DNA of 64,000 bases, taken from Chryseobacterium indicum. GTDB taxonomy: Bacteria; Bacteroidota; Bacteroidia; Flavobacteriales; Weeksellaceae. Where the stretch lies: assembly GCF_021504595.1 (NCBI RefSeq), contig NZ_JACSGT010000001.1, positions 1,302,001 to 1,366,000 of the forward strand, written 5' to 3'. A model generated the notes under the pieces. That model was not told the origin of the DNA. It did no database searches and saw only the letters and a program-made list of their open reading frames with translations. Below, piece after piece: positions 28,089 through 36,177 of the stretch. A program made the translations under genes and the position numbers. Every line of letters starts with the position of its first letter. Within the stretch, counting starts at the first letter, position 1.

Positions 28089-28886
28089 ATGGAAAATTAT
28101 CTTGAAATCAACAAAAATTCGTGGAATGCGAAAGTAGAACCTCATCTCAAATCCGATTTTTATTTTGTAGACGAGTTTCTGAAAGGAAGAACCTCCCTGA
28201 ATTCCATCGAACTGGAACTTTTAGGAAATATTGAAGGAAAAACCATTCTTCATCTCCAGTGTCATTTCGGACAGGATTCTGTTTCGCTGTCGAGAATGGG
28301 AGCAAAAGTTACAGGAATTGATCTGTCTGATAAAGCCATTGCAGCAGCAAAAGATCTGGCTCAGAAAGCAGGAACCGATACAGAATTTCTCTGTACAGAT
28401 CTGTACAGTCTTCCCGATGTTCTCGATCAGAAATTCGATATTGTTTTTACAAGCTACGGAACAATCGGCTGGCTTCCCGATTTGGGAGAATGGGCAAAAG
28501 TGATTAATCGTTTTCTGAAACCGGAAGGGAAATTCATCATGGCAGAATTTCACCCTGTAGTCTGGATGTACGACGACGATTTTAAAGGTGTACAATACAA
28601 TTATTTCAACGAAAAGCCGATTGTGGAAACCTATGAAGGAACGTATGCAGATCAGTCTGCGGACATCGTTCAGGATTATGTGATGTGGAATCATTCTCTG
28701 GCGGAAGTTCTTCAGAATTTAATTGAACAGGATCTTCAGATCAAAAGATTTCAGGAATTCGACTGGTCGCCGTATCCATGTTTCAGGCATGTTGAAGAAT
28801 TTGAAAAAGGAAAATGGAGAATTCCTCAGTTCGGAAATAAAATTCCTTTGGTTTTCGCGATTGAAGCACAAAAAAAGTCATCGTAA
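28089..28886 (+). CDS. Class I SAM-dependent methyltransferase
   Basis: The 265-residue protein has the methyltransferase core: motif I at about 54-72 (ILHLQCHFGQDSVSLSRMG), the acidic loop of motif II (VTGIDLSDKAI), and FDIVFTSYGTIGWLPDL as motif IV. The substrate is unknown; relatives are annotated generically. It follows the SHOCT paralogues by 56 bp. Its stop codon lies inside the stem of a strong hairpin that ends the transcript. Confidence 0.88.
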   Translation: MENYLEINKNSWNAKVEPHLKSDFYFVDEFLKGRTSLNSIELELLGNIEGKTILHLQCHFGQDSVSLSRMGAKVTGIDLSDKAIAAAKDLAQKAGTDTEFLCTDLYSLPDVLDQKFDIVFTSYGTIGWLPDLGEWAKVINRFLKPEGKFIMAEFHPVVWMYDDDFKGVQYNYFNEKPIVETYEGTYADQSADIVQDYVMWNHSLAEVLQNLIEQDLQIKRFQEFDWSPYPCFRHVEEFEKGKWRIPQFGNKIPLVFAIEAQKKSS

Positions 28887-28906
28887 TAAAAAATTACGAT
28901 GACTTT
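28875..28906. terminator. Bidirectional terminator between convergent genes
   Basis: AAGTCATCGTAAT and ATTACGATGACTT pair perfectly around a short A-rich loop. The stem includes the stop codon of the methyltransferase gene, and the minus-strand gene at 28944-29213 ends on the other side. Confidence 0.8.
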
Positions 28907-28943
28907 CCTGTATATATGAATGTTAAAATAAACTATTTATGGT

Positions 28944-29213
28944 CTAGCTTACCGCTTCCTGAGCTTTATTTTTAAGATCTTCCGCTTTATCCTGAGCCTG
29001 AGAAGCTACGTCGTTTGCTTTGTCTTTTACCTGCGAAGCAACGTTGTTGGCTTTATCTTTAAGATCATTTCCCCATTTGTTTAGGTTGTCTTTTGCGGTG
29101 TTGATCTTATCTTTCACCATCTGCTTATCTTCTTCAGAAGAATTTTTGTATTTCCAGTATGCAATTGCTCCTAATCCTAATAACGCTAATAAGCCTTTTG
29201 TCTTATTTCCCAT
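28944..29213 (-). CDS. YtxH-like small membrane-anchored repeat protein, 89 aa
   Basis: The N-terminus has one hydrophobic segment (GLLALLGLGAIAYWKYK). It is followed by a helical, alternating Lys/Asp/Ala region made of 11-residue-like repeats (KDKANNVASQV, KDKANDVASQA, QDKAEDLKNKA). This is typical of YtxH and LEA-like stress proteins, which are often induced by osmotic or desiccation stress. A TTTAACATTAT motif lies about 80 bp upstream. There is no catalytic motif. Confidence 0.7.
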   Translation of the reverse strand: MGNKTKGLLALLGLGAIAYWKYKNSSEEDKQMVKDKINTAKDNLNKWGNDLKDKANNVASQVKDKANDVASQAQDKAEDLKNKAQEAVS

Positions 29214-29310
29214 GATTTCTATTTTTTTAAGTTAATATTAAAGTTTGATGTTAATAATCATGTAAAATGTATGCCAAAAAAATAAACAGACTTATAAAAT
29301 AATGTTAAAT

Positions 29311-30153
29311 TTAATTGAAAACTTCATAATTTTCTCCGTCAAAACTTGCAAAAACCATAGTGGGATAAGAATCCTGATGGTATATATTTCCGTTTTTATC
29401 AATAGAAATCGCACCTGCAAAGCCATCGATGGTTTTTAATTCGTCGAAAGTTTTTGTAAACGCTTCTTCTATTGTCATGCCATCGGTAACTCGGGTTACA
29501 ATTTTCGTTGCGGTGGCATTGCTTACAATATCTTCACCCACTCCGGTACAGCTTACCGCGCAGAAAGAATTGGCATAATTTCCGGCAACAGTTGCCGAAT
29601 CGGATATCCTTCCCGGGATTTCAAAACCTTTTCCTCCGGTAGAAGTGGCAACAGCTAATTTTCCGTCTTTATCAATCGCTACACAGCCTACCGTTCCTTT
29701 TCCGCCATTTTCAAGTTTTGCTTCATATTCTTTTCTTCTTTGAGGAATTTCAGTTGAAAAATTCTCGAAACCATGTTCTGTTGCGTAATTTTTGGCGCCG
29801 CTTCCTCCTAAAACCCTGTCGTCTTCCTTCATCAGCTCTTTTGCTACAAAAACGGGATTCTTCACCTCCTGAATATTGATAACACCGCTTAGTTTCTGGG
29901 TTTCTCCATCCATAATCGCAGCACTCATCCTGATCACACCATCACTCTGGATCTGCGAACCGATTCCTGCATTGTACAGCTCATCATCTTCCAGTAAAGA
30001 AACAGCGTAGGCAACGGTATCAAATGCTGAGTTGGATTTTAGATATTCAAATGCTTTGTGAGCAATATTTTTTAATGAATTTTGTTTGGCTGTTTTTACT
30101 TCGTGGCTTTGGTCGCTTTCCGAGAAAAATCCGCCGTGGATGATTATTTTCAT
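29311..30153 (-). CDS. iaaA: Isoaspartyl peptidase / L-asparaginase (Ntn hydrolase)
   Basis: The 280-residue Ntn-hydrolase precursor cleaves itself before the nucleophilic Thr of GTVG (T154), leaving alpha and beta subunits. The oxyanion and substrate-binding segments IHGG, YNAGIGSQ and ATSTGGKGFEIPGRISDSATVAGNYA are present. Such enzymes hydrolyse beta-Asp dipeptides, including beta-Asp-Arg released from cyanophycin. Its neighbours fit that role: cyanophycinase lies two genes upstream on the same strand and cyanophycin synthetase 8 kb away. A gap of 2 bp separates it from the DUF1275 gene. Confidence 0.92.
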   Translation of the reverse strand: MKIIIHGGFFSESDQSHEVKTAKQNSLKNIAHKAFEYLKSNSAFDTVAYAVSLLEDDELYNAGIGSQIQSDGVIRMSAAIMDGETQKLSGVINIQEVKNPVFVAKELMKEDDRVLGGSGAKNYATEHGFENFSTEIPQRRKEYEAKLENGGKGTVGCVAIDKDGKLAVATSTGGKGFEIPGRISDSATVAGNYANSFCAVSCTGVGEDIVSNATATKIVTRVTDGMTIEEAFTKTFDELKTIDGFAGAISIDKNGNIYHQDSYPTMVFASFDGENYEVFN

Positions 30154-30155
30154 TT

Positions 30156-30875
30156 CTAATGTTGTTTTCTGTAGACAATATACCCAATTTTGATAAAATC
30201 ATACAATATTCCTGAAATCAATGTTAGGGCAGCTAAAATTAATATTTTTAAACTCAATGATCCATAAAGTGTTCCTCCGGTAATACCTCCCAGAAAGAAA
30301 AAACTGATGATGGAAATCCTGAGTTTTATTGAAGACAAAAGTTTCTTTCTTTTATCATCCGCTTTTTTATAAAAGAAAAGCTGTGAAAGTTCAATACCCA
30401 GATCCGTAAATAATCCTGTTAAATGGGTTGTTCTTACTGTTGCATTGGAAATAGTGGTTACCATTGAATTTTGTAAACCCATAGCAAACAGCAGAATAAA
30501 AGACAGAAGAACAGAGTTGTATACTATAAAGTAATTCCCCCAGATACCGGCTGCCAGTAAAAGGCAGCATTCAATAAGAGTGGGGATTATATACAGATAT
30601 TTACTGTTTTTTCTTGATGCAAATTCTGTTATAAAATTCGAGACAAAAGATCCGAAAAAGAAAAAAAGTATGTACAGAAAGTAAACTGTTCCCTTCCAGA
30701 ATCTAAGACTGAATATCTCATCAATAAAATAAGCAAAATGACCTGTTATATTGGTTGTAAGAGTCTGTACAGAAAGGTAACCGGCAACATTTACAATTCC
30801 GGCAACAAAAGACAATAAACATGCTATATGCAGATTATGATAATATGTCCTTGTTCTGCCTTTATGTCTGAACAT
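30156..30875 (-). CDS. DUF1275 (YoaK-like) membrane protein
   Basis: The 239-residue protein has about six transmembrane helices and the family pattern: SFVAGIVNVAGYLSVQTLTTNITGHFAYF near the start, then FFFGSFVSNFI and GLQNSMVT, with the late VRTTHLTGLFTDLG. The function of DUF1275 is unknown. Its position between cyanophycinase and isoaspartyl peptidase, with gaps of 16 and 2 bp, suggests co-transcription. It might transport a degradation product such as a dipeptide or arginine; that is inference. Confidence 0.88.
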   Translation of the reverse strand: MFRHKGRTRTYYHNLHIACLLSFVAGIVNVAGYLSVQTLTTNITGHFAYFIDEIFSLRFWKGTVYFLYILFFFFGSFVSNFITEFASRKNSKYLYIIPTLIECCLLLAAGIWGNYFIVYNSVLLSFILLFAMGLQNSMVTTISNATVRTTHLTGLFTDLGIELSQLFFYKKADDKRKKLLSSIKLRISIISFFFLGGITGGTLYGSLSLKILILAALTLISGILYDFIKIGYIVYRKQH

Positions 30876-30891
30876 ACTCTACAGATCGTAT

Positions 30892-31779
30892 TTAACGGTC
30901 TTGCGGGATCGGATTAAACTGAGAATTTTCTATCGTCAGCGTTTTTGTCGTAAGATCATAATGATCGTTCATCGACATTACATGAACCGTTAAATTATCA
31001 ATAGAAATAGGCTCTCCAAGATTAATGTTGGTAAGATTGGTGTCTTTAATAAACCTTCCGTCCACCAGAATCACCAGTCCGGAACCTACCGCCGTCATCA
31101 CATCATTGTGGATGAACAATCCGGTATCTTCTCCCAGACCGATTCCCAGAGTTCTGGGATTGTTTACCACCGCCTGAAAAAGTCTTCCGATTCTTCCTCT
31201 TTGTACGAAGTGCGTATCGATAATCACATTATCAATCAGCCCTAAACCCTGAGTGGTTTTAATTTCTCCTTTCAGCAAAGCTTCGGAACTGCTTCCCTGA
31301 TAAATCATATTCTCCGATGCTGCTGCGGCTCCGGCAGAAGTTCCTGAGTAGATGAAATCCTGTTCCTGATATTTCAGTAAAATGGTATCGTGAAACCTTG
31401 TTCCGCCAAGAATTGAAGTCAGTCTCAGCTGATCTCCACCTGTAAACATTACCACATCTGCAGCATTGGCTCTGGCAACAATCGCATCAGAATTTGCTTC
31501 CTCACGGTTATGAATGTCAAGGATGTTTACATTTTTAGCGCCTAGAAATTCGAAGGCTTTTTTATATTCGGAACCTACAATTTGCGGGATTTGAGAGGCA
31601 GTTGTGATAATCTCAATCACGGAATTCTCTTTTAACTTCGATTCATTGATAATCTTTCGGAGAATTCCTCTCTCAAAGAAATTCAGGTTTTTTTCTACGT
31701 TTTGATCAAAATCGGTTTCTGCAAAACTTCCTTTGTTTACAGCACCTCCGATAACAATTAATTTTCCAACAGGTTTCAT
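30892..31779 (-). CDS. cphB: Cyanophycinase
   Basis: This S51-type serine peptidase exo-cleaves cyanophycin to beta-Asp-Arg dipeptides. GKLIVIGGAVNKGSF opens the protein, and the catalytic serine is in IYSGTSAGAAAASENMIYQG (near residue 150). VMFTGGDQLRL and LGIGLGEDTGLFI are family-conserved. I choose the ATG at 31779 (MKPVGKL) or the adjacent one at 31782. The longer reading frame starts with a TTG lying inside the -7 promoter box and is unlikely. The gene leads a three-gene degradation operon. Confidence 0.93.
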   Translation of the reverse strand: MKPVGKLIVIGGAVNKGSFAETDFDQNVEKNLNFFERGILRKIINESKLKENSVIEIITTASQIPQIVGSEYKKAFEFLGAKNVNILDIHNREEANSDAIVARANAADVVMFTGGDQLRLTSILGGTRFHDTILLKYQEQDFIYSGTSAGAAAASENMIYQGSSSEALLKGEIKTTQGLGLIDNVIIDTHFVQRGRIGRLFQAVVNNPRTLGIGLGEDTGLFIHNDVMTAVGSGLVILVDGRFIKDTNLTNINLGEPISIDNLTVHVMSMNDHYDLTTKTLTIENSQFNPIPQDR

Positions 31780-31788
31780 CATAGGGTG

Positions 31789-31796
31789 CAAATTTA
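31789..31796 (-). promoter_or_regulatory. -7 box of the cyanophycin degradation operon
   Basis: TAAATTTG on the minus strand matches TAnnTTTG and ends 7-10 bp before the two candidate ATG codons, so the mRNA is probably leaderless or nearly so. Confidence 0.55.
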
Positions 31797-32005
31797 AAAA
31801 ATAATTAACATTTGAGAAAGGATTAAGAGTGATTGATAATCAATAAGTGAAAATAAAATTTAAAAAGCAGGTATGAGAAGTGATTGTTTCTTTATTTCTT
31901 TGGTATTAATTGTGTTTTTAATCTGTTGTAAACTCCAGAAAAGTTAAGGTGCTTGTTTTGTATGATAGTATTTTTAAATGTGTATAAGTGTCTATTTTAA
32001 AGCAA

Positions 32006-32018
32006 TTTAACATAATAA
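32006..32018 (+). promoter_or_regulatory. TTTAACATAATAA motif, copy 2 (upstream of leader peptide)
   Basis: This is identical to the copies at 10742 and 50556 and lies 52 bp before the peptide start at 32071. Confidence 0.35.
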
Positions 32019-32070
32019 AATTTTTCTTTTTAATGTGATTTATATTGTTAAATTAGCAGTGGATATAAAC

Positions 32071-32262
32071 ATGAAAATAATGAAAAAACTGAAAAAATTA
32101 TCTCGAGATGACCTTAAAACAGTAATAGGTGGAAAGGCTTGCAGCCAATGGGTTGGTATTACTTCTTTATGTGGAGTCACCTATTCTTTATGTACAGACA
32201 ATTATAAGAATTGGGCAGAATTACAAGAAGCCGTAGAATATTTTAATGATGCAAAATGCTAA
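32071..32262 (+). CDS. Bacteriocin-like peptide with double-glycine leader
   Basis: Started at 32071 (MKIMKKLKKLSRDDLK) the peptide has 63 residues; Met at 32080 is equally possible. The leader KKLKKLSRDDLKTVIGG is the Bacteroidota double-Gly type, cut after GG by peptidase-containing ABC exporters. The predicted core of about 41 residues begins KACSQWVG and has four Cys (KAC, SLC, SLC, AKC), so two disulfides or thioether modification are possible. The stop overlaps the start of the GLPGLI gene (ATGCTAA), indicating coupling. No exporter or modifying enzyme is in the window. Confidence 0.7.
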   Translation: MKIMKKLKKLSRDDLKTVIGGKACSQWVGITSLCGVTYSLCTDNYKNWAELQEAVEYFNDAKC

Positions 32263-33116
32263 TTACAAATGAAAAGAATTATGATAACCGTAATTTATTA
32301 CATTTATTGTTCTTATTCTTAAGTTTTTTCTCCCATGCTCAGATTTCCGTGAGCGGAAATTTTTCTATGAAACCTGATTCTTATGAAGCAATGGTTATTG
32401 ACAGCAGTTATCAGAATATTTACTATAAAACAGAATTTGTTAAAGATCCCAAAAAGAAAAATCTGGAAACAACCTGCGTTCTGCAGATAGGAAAGAAATA
32501 TTCTAAATTTTCAGATTTTAATGTATTGCGTAAAGATTCTTTAATGGAGAAATACAGTCATTTGGAGAAAATAGGAGCTAAAGAATTAAGTGAGTCTCTT
32601 AATTTAGCAGAAAAATGGAAAAGTGTTTTAATAAAAAATTTTCCGGAAAATAAAATTACAGTGCAGGATAAAGCAAATATCATGTACCAATATGAAGAAG
32701 AACAGCCGTCTCCTGACTGGAAACTTGAAAATGAGACAAGGGAGATTCTAGGCTATGCATGTAACAAAGCCACGGCAAAGTATCGGGGAAGAAAGTATAC
32801 AGCATGGTATTGTAAAGAAATTCCTATTAATAACGGACCCTATATTTTTCAGAATCTTCCCGGTTTAATTTTAGAATTGGAAGACAGCGACAATAATTTT
32901 CATTTTACAGCCATTGCAATGGATAAAAAGATAAATGCAGTCTATCTGAGAAATGAAAAAAGAATTCTTCATGTAACCAGAGAGCAGTTTAGAAAAGCCC
33001 TTCAAACGTACTGTGATAATCCCGGTTTTTTCCATGGGAAGGCTTACAATGAGGATGGAAGCCAGATCGCTGTAAAATCTGCACCTCTTCCATATAACCC
33101 CATTGAACTGGAATAG
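32256..33116 (+). CDS. GLPGLI family secreted protein
   Basis: The 286-residue protein has the family signature near residue 200: GPYIFQNLPGLILELEDSDNNFHF, a variant of the GLPGLI motif. A hydrophobic export segment (LLHLLFLFLSFFSHAQ) precedes the mature domain. The start at 32256 overlaps the peptide's stop codon. An ATG at 32268 in another frame encodes a more typical signal start (MKRIMITVIYYIY) that hits a stop after 17 codons, so a one-base change in the 5' end is possible. GLPGLI proteins are of unknown function and are common in Bacteroidota, sometimes beside such peptides. Confidence 0.8.
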   Translation: MLITNEKNYDNRNLLHLLFLFLSFFSHAQISVSGNFSMKPDSYEAMVIDSSYQNIYYKTEFVKDPKKKNLETTCVLQIGKKYSKFSDFNVLRKDSLMEKYSHLEKIGAKELSESLNLAEKWKSVLIKNFPENKITVQDKANIMYQYEEEQPSPDWKLENETREILGYACNKATAKYRGRKYTAWYCKEIPINNGPYIFQNLPGLILELEDSDNNFHFTAIAMDKKINAVYLRNEKRILHVTREQFRKALQTYCDNPGFFHGKAYNEDGSQIAVKSAPLPYNPIELE

Positions 33117-33123
33117 TAATGTG

Positions 33124-33255
33124 GATTAAAGTTTAATCTAAAGAATTCCTCGAGGCTTGCCTCGGGGTAAAAGAGGAAAAGTTTGAAAAACGGATGGTTT
33201 TTCATCAAACTAAAAAATTATGTTCCACTAATACCTCGTGGGCTTGCCCCGGGGG
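33124..33255. repeat. Group of hairpins including two REP-like GGCTTGCC palindromes
   Basis: Four structures lie close together. GATTAAAgTTTAATC (33124-33138) probably ends the GLPGLI transcript. CCTCGAGGCTTGCCTCGGGG (33148-33167) and a second CCTCGTGGGCTTGCCCCGGG (33234-33253) are two REP-like palindromes in the same orientation, 86 bp apart. A long inverted repeat GTTTGAAAAAC...GTTTTTCATCAAAC lies between them (33181-33210). The REP-like units are GC-rich in an AT-rich region. Confidence 0.6.
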
Positions 33256-33697
33256 TGTTTATTCTTAGGGTTAAAAGGTATTTTCTCTACAGAAAACAGG
33301 AATTTCTCTGGTGTAAAAAGCAATTGACTCTTATGAAAATTGATTTCAGCCAACAGATAAAAGCAGTTCGTCCTACAGAAAACAGCATTTTGCTGGGCGA
33401 AAAAAGCTGTTAATATTGGTGTGCAGTCATTTTGTACGCTATGCAATATTCATTATCCTGCGAACCAAAGGTTTTTTAATCCCAAGAAGAACAAAATTTC
33501 ACCAATTAATATTTTTTATTTGCTTATGATGAGTAATAGATTTTATCTTATGTATAGATTGTTAATGATTGGTTTTAAATTATTTATAAAGGTGTTAAAA
33601 AATTTTTAAAAATATAATTTTTTAAAAAAATGTTTAACTATATATTGAATTGATAATAAAAATTATTATATTAGTATTAAATTAAAAACAAGTAACC
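33256..33697. other. Intergenic region without a supported gene
   Basis: Short open frames on both strands have no start context or recognisable protein. Two imperfect copies of CTACAGAAAACAG followed by a TTT/CTG segment and AAAAAGC lie at 33287 and 33373, 86 bp apart. The 3' 120 bp are extremely AT-rich and presumably contain the promoter for the next gene. Confidence 0.4.
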
Positions 33698-34372
33698 ATG
33701 TATATTAAACAGGAAGAATATCTTCCACTGGCCAAAGATCTTATGGCTAGTTTCAGCAGGGATCTTTTGCTTTTTGCAGAGGAAGATCATAATTACACGC
33801 AGGCATATAAAGATGCTTTTCAGTCGAAAATTACAGAAGTAGAGCAGAGAGAAGCCAGTAATACAGCTTTGGTGCAGCAGAAACAGGCAACACAGGCACT
33901 TTATCTTTTAGGAGAAGACCTGAAGAAACCTCTTAAAAGTCTGCGGATACGCATTGAAAGAGCAGGGATTCCCACTAACCTCACTACACAGATTCTTATC
34001 GACATTAAGAAGCGCAATTTTGAAGGAGTCGGCAATAAACTTACAGATCTTATTTCATTGGTCAATGCGCATCTTACGGTTTTACAGGATAAGGGAATGA
34101 AAAGTACGATACCTCAGGATTTACAGGATTTTCAACTGGCTATTGCCGCAAAAGCCGATGAGCAGACGCAGTTAATGAAAAAGGTAGCAGGAATCATCGG
34201 CACTCAAAAAGAGCTCTACGACGGCTTATACAAATATATTTCTGAGATCTGCGAGGATGGCAAATTAATCTTCGAAGGACAGCAAAAAGCTGATGAATAT
34301 ATCATCAAAAGAATGCTCGCCAAGCTGCATGTGGATAAAGTGAAAAGCGGGGAGGGGAAGATAAATTCTTAG
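33698..34372 (+). CDS. Hypothetical helical protein, 224 aa
   Basis: The protein is predicted to be nearly all alpha-helical and cytoplasmic, with no signal peptide or Cys-rich motif. The first 100 residues contain long amphipathic helices (SFSRDLLLFAEEDHNYTQAYKDAF, then EVEQREASNTALVQQKQ), suggesting a coiled coil or helical bundle. I do not recognise the family. The composition resembles the host genome more than the MBL gene downstream. The structured GC-rich element begins within about 20 bp of its stop codon. Confidence 0.6.
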   Translation: MYIKQEEYLPLAKDLMASFSRDLLLFAEEDHNYTQAYKDAFQSKITEVEQREASNTALVQQKQATQALYLLGEDLKKPLKSLRIRIERAGIPTNLTTQILIDIKKRNFEGVGNKLTDLISLVNAHLTVLQDKGMKSTIPQDLQDFQLAIAAKADEQTQLMKKVAGIIGTQKELYDGLYKYISEICEDGKLIFEGQQKADEYIIKRMLAKLHVDKVKSGEGKINS

Positions 34373-34389
34373 ATGTTTTTAGTTTGTAT

Positions 34390-34535
34390 TGACGCAGTGT
34401 GGCAATGCAAATGTTCTTGCGACATCTCCCTTCGGTCGCTGTCGCAAGAACGATTGGCTCGACTTCGTCGAATGTTTTGCAAAACGACCGAGCGGTCGCC
34501 TCGCAGAACATTCGCCTTTGCTAAGTTTAAAGCCA
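34390..34535. repeat. GC-rich multi-stem structured element, possible cassette boundary
   Basis: Three strong inverted repeats lie side by side. GTTCTTGCGACA at 34413-34424 pairs perfectly with TGTCGCAAGAAC at 34440-34451. TCGACttcGTCGA is at 34459-34471. CGAATGTTTTGC at 34469-34480 pairs with GCAGAACATTCG near 34503-34514 and encloses CGACCGagCGGTCG. The GC content is well above its surroundings. It immediately precedes the MBL gene. From memory, similar elements occur beside accessory genes in Bacteroidota, but I cannot verify this here. Confidence 0.65.
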
Positions 34536-34542
34536 TAACCAA

Positions 34543-35859
34543 ATGAGACATATGAAATCTAAATTTACTTTTTTTAAAGCTGGACAAGGTTCGTTCTATG
34601 GCGGAAGAATTTGGCTACACGAACCAAATCAAGTTTTTACAATTGTTTTTGATTGTGGGACAAGTCCTTTTATTGCTGGCAATAATCAATCGTTAAATAA
34701 TGAAATAAATAATTTTAAACACAGACCTCATTATTTTCCACGAAATAATGACGAAATAGAATTACTATTCATTTCTCATTTGGACTACGATCACGTATCT
34801 GGATTAAAACGACTTTTAACTGAGTTTCAAGTCAAAAATATCATTCTGCCATACATTGAAAAAGAACATAGACAATTCTTTTTGACTTCAATTGGCGACA
34901 ACAATGACCCTGACAACAACTTAACTATTGATGAATATATTTCCTTAATAGAAAGTCCTAATCAATTTATAGCACAAAACAGTGAGAGAACTAGACAGTT
35001 TTATATCAAACCAAATGGAAAGACTGAAATAGAATATCAAGGTTATGACAATAACGAAAATCAATCAGACAATGTTTATCCAAGAGGCACACTGAATAAT
35101 GAAACGACCGAATTGATTAACCTTCCCAATGTTTTCGTTTATGAAAATGATTTGCAATTTTTCATTAAGCGAAATTGGGAATTCACAACCTTCGCCAAAA
35201 GTGTTAGCGAAACTGCAATTGATAAATTACACAATTGCTTAAAAAAGAAATTGAAAAAGAAAGCAACTGATAATTTATCTCTTGACGATTTAAAAAATCT
35301 TGTAACTACCTATAGAAAGGAAGCTCATAAATGTTATACTGACTGCATTGGCGACATCAATTCTCACGGTCTCGTCCTTTTACACGGGCCAATTCGCTTT
35401 GAGCACTTGTGCGGGGATATTTATACCAATTGTGAATTAAATAATTTCCATAACGATAATCGTTATCATCGACATTTTTTCGATGAGCATCATTTTAACA
35501 ACAATAATAGGTCAATGTTAGGAACCCTTTTGTTCGGTGACACATCTATTAACCCAGGTAACAATCCAATTGTTTTTCCAAAAGCGTTTAAGGATAAATT
35601 AGTTAATGTTCACGTAGTTCAAGTTCCTCATCACGGCTCCTCAAAGAACTGGGACTTTGCTGAATTTGAAGCATTAAATATTGGGGACAATGTTAATCGT
35701 TGGGGGAATCGTGTAATTGCAGTATGCAATTTTGGCTACGGCAACAAATTTGGACACCCTTCTCACCAAGTATTAAACGATTTGCGTTCAACAATATTCT
35801 TGAATTCCCAATTTTCGAGACTAAATATTCGTTATGACATTATACATCAAAGACCGTAA
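34543..35859 (+). CDS. MBL-fold metallo-hydrolase, ComEC-like C-terminal type
   Basis: The 438-residue protein has the metallo-beta-lactamase metal motif HxDxDH in ISHLDYDHVSGL (near 84-95). Two features typical of ComEC/Rec2-type MBL domains also occur: LLFGDTSIN and VVQVPHHGSSKNW (near 365). A 200-residue insertion separates the motifs and has a coiled-coil-like Lys-rich part (KLHNCLKKKLKKKA). There is no signal peptide. ComEC-type MBL domains are nucleases or phosphodiesterases, so a nucleic-acid or nucleotide substrate is plausible. It is bounded by a structured element and a conserved-looking 3' motif, as in a mobile cassette. The start could be Met1 or Met4. Confidence 0.75.
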   Translation: MRHMKSKFTFFKAGQGSFYGGRIWLHEPNQVFTIVFDCGTSPFIAGNNQSLNNEINNFKHRPHYFPRNNDEIELLFISHLDYDHVSGLKRLLTEFQVKNIILPYIEKEHRQFFLTSIGDNNDPDNNLTIDEYISLIESPNQFIAQNSERTRQFYIKPNGKTEIEYQGYDNNENQSDNVYPRGTLNNETTELINLPNVFVYENDLQFFIKRNWEFTTFAKSVSETAIDKLHNCLKKKLKKKATDNLSLDDLKNLVTTYRKEAHKCYTDCIGDINSHGLVLLHGPIRFEHLCGDIYTNCELNNFHNDNRYHRHFFDEHHFNNNNRSMLGTLLFGDTSINPGNNPIVFPKAFKDKLVNVHVVQVPHHGSSKNWDFAEFEALNIGDNVNRWGNRVIAVCNFGYGNKFGHPSHQVLNDLRSTIFLNSQFSRLNIRYDIIHQRP

Positions 35860-36177
35860 ACACGAGGAAAAACCAGCTGCTAATAGCAGTTTGGCAAAAT
35901 CACCGATTTTATGTTTATTTGAAAGGTTCAATAGCAGTAATTCTATTGAATTTTGTGCTAAAAATTCCGCCATCATCAAGATCAAAATCAATAGCGAAAA
36001 CTTATAGTCAGGATAAGAACTCACAAAAAAATTATAGACAATTTTAAAACTACAGAAATTTCAACAAAAACTATAAACAAATCAATGACTGTGCAGATGT
36101 AGCGGTTTACTAAAAAAATATTTTGAAGGAGACAATGCACAAGTTGAAACATATATCTCCATTATGCAGTAACAATT
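35860..36177. other. Intergenic region with CAGCTGCTAATAGCAG motif at its 5' end
   Basis: CCAGCTGCTAATAGCAG followed by TTTGGCAAAAT (35873-35900) holds a small hairpin CTGCTaatAGCAG. I recall similar sequences downstream of accessory genes in other Bacteroidota. The rest has no supported gene; a short minus-strand frame lacks homology. An imperfect AATAGCAGT repeat lies near 35931. Confidence 0.4.

Noticed and set aside
31792..32005. Possible gene or RNA upstream of the leader peptide
   Set aside because: The stretch is AT-rich with stops in all frames and no stable structure; it probably contains only promoters.
33183..33609. Short open frames on both strands between the GLPGLI and helical-protein genes
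   Set aside because: They overlap each other, cover the REP-like palindromes, lack a sensible start region and resemble no protein family.
35821..36024. Minus-strand open frame after the MBL gene
   Set aside because: It overlaps the MBL 3' end and the structured motif, has no family match and weak codon character.
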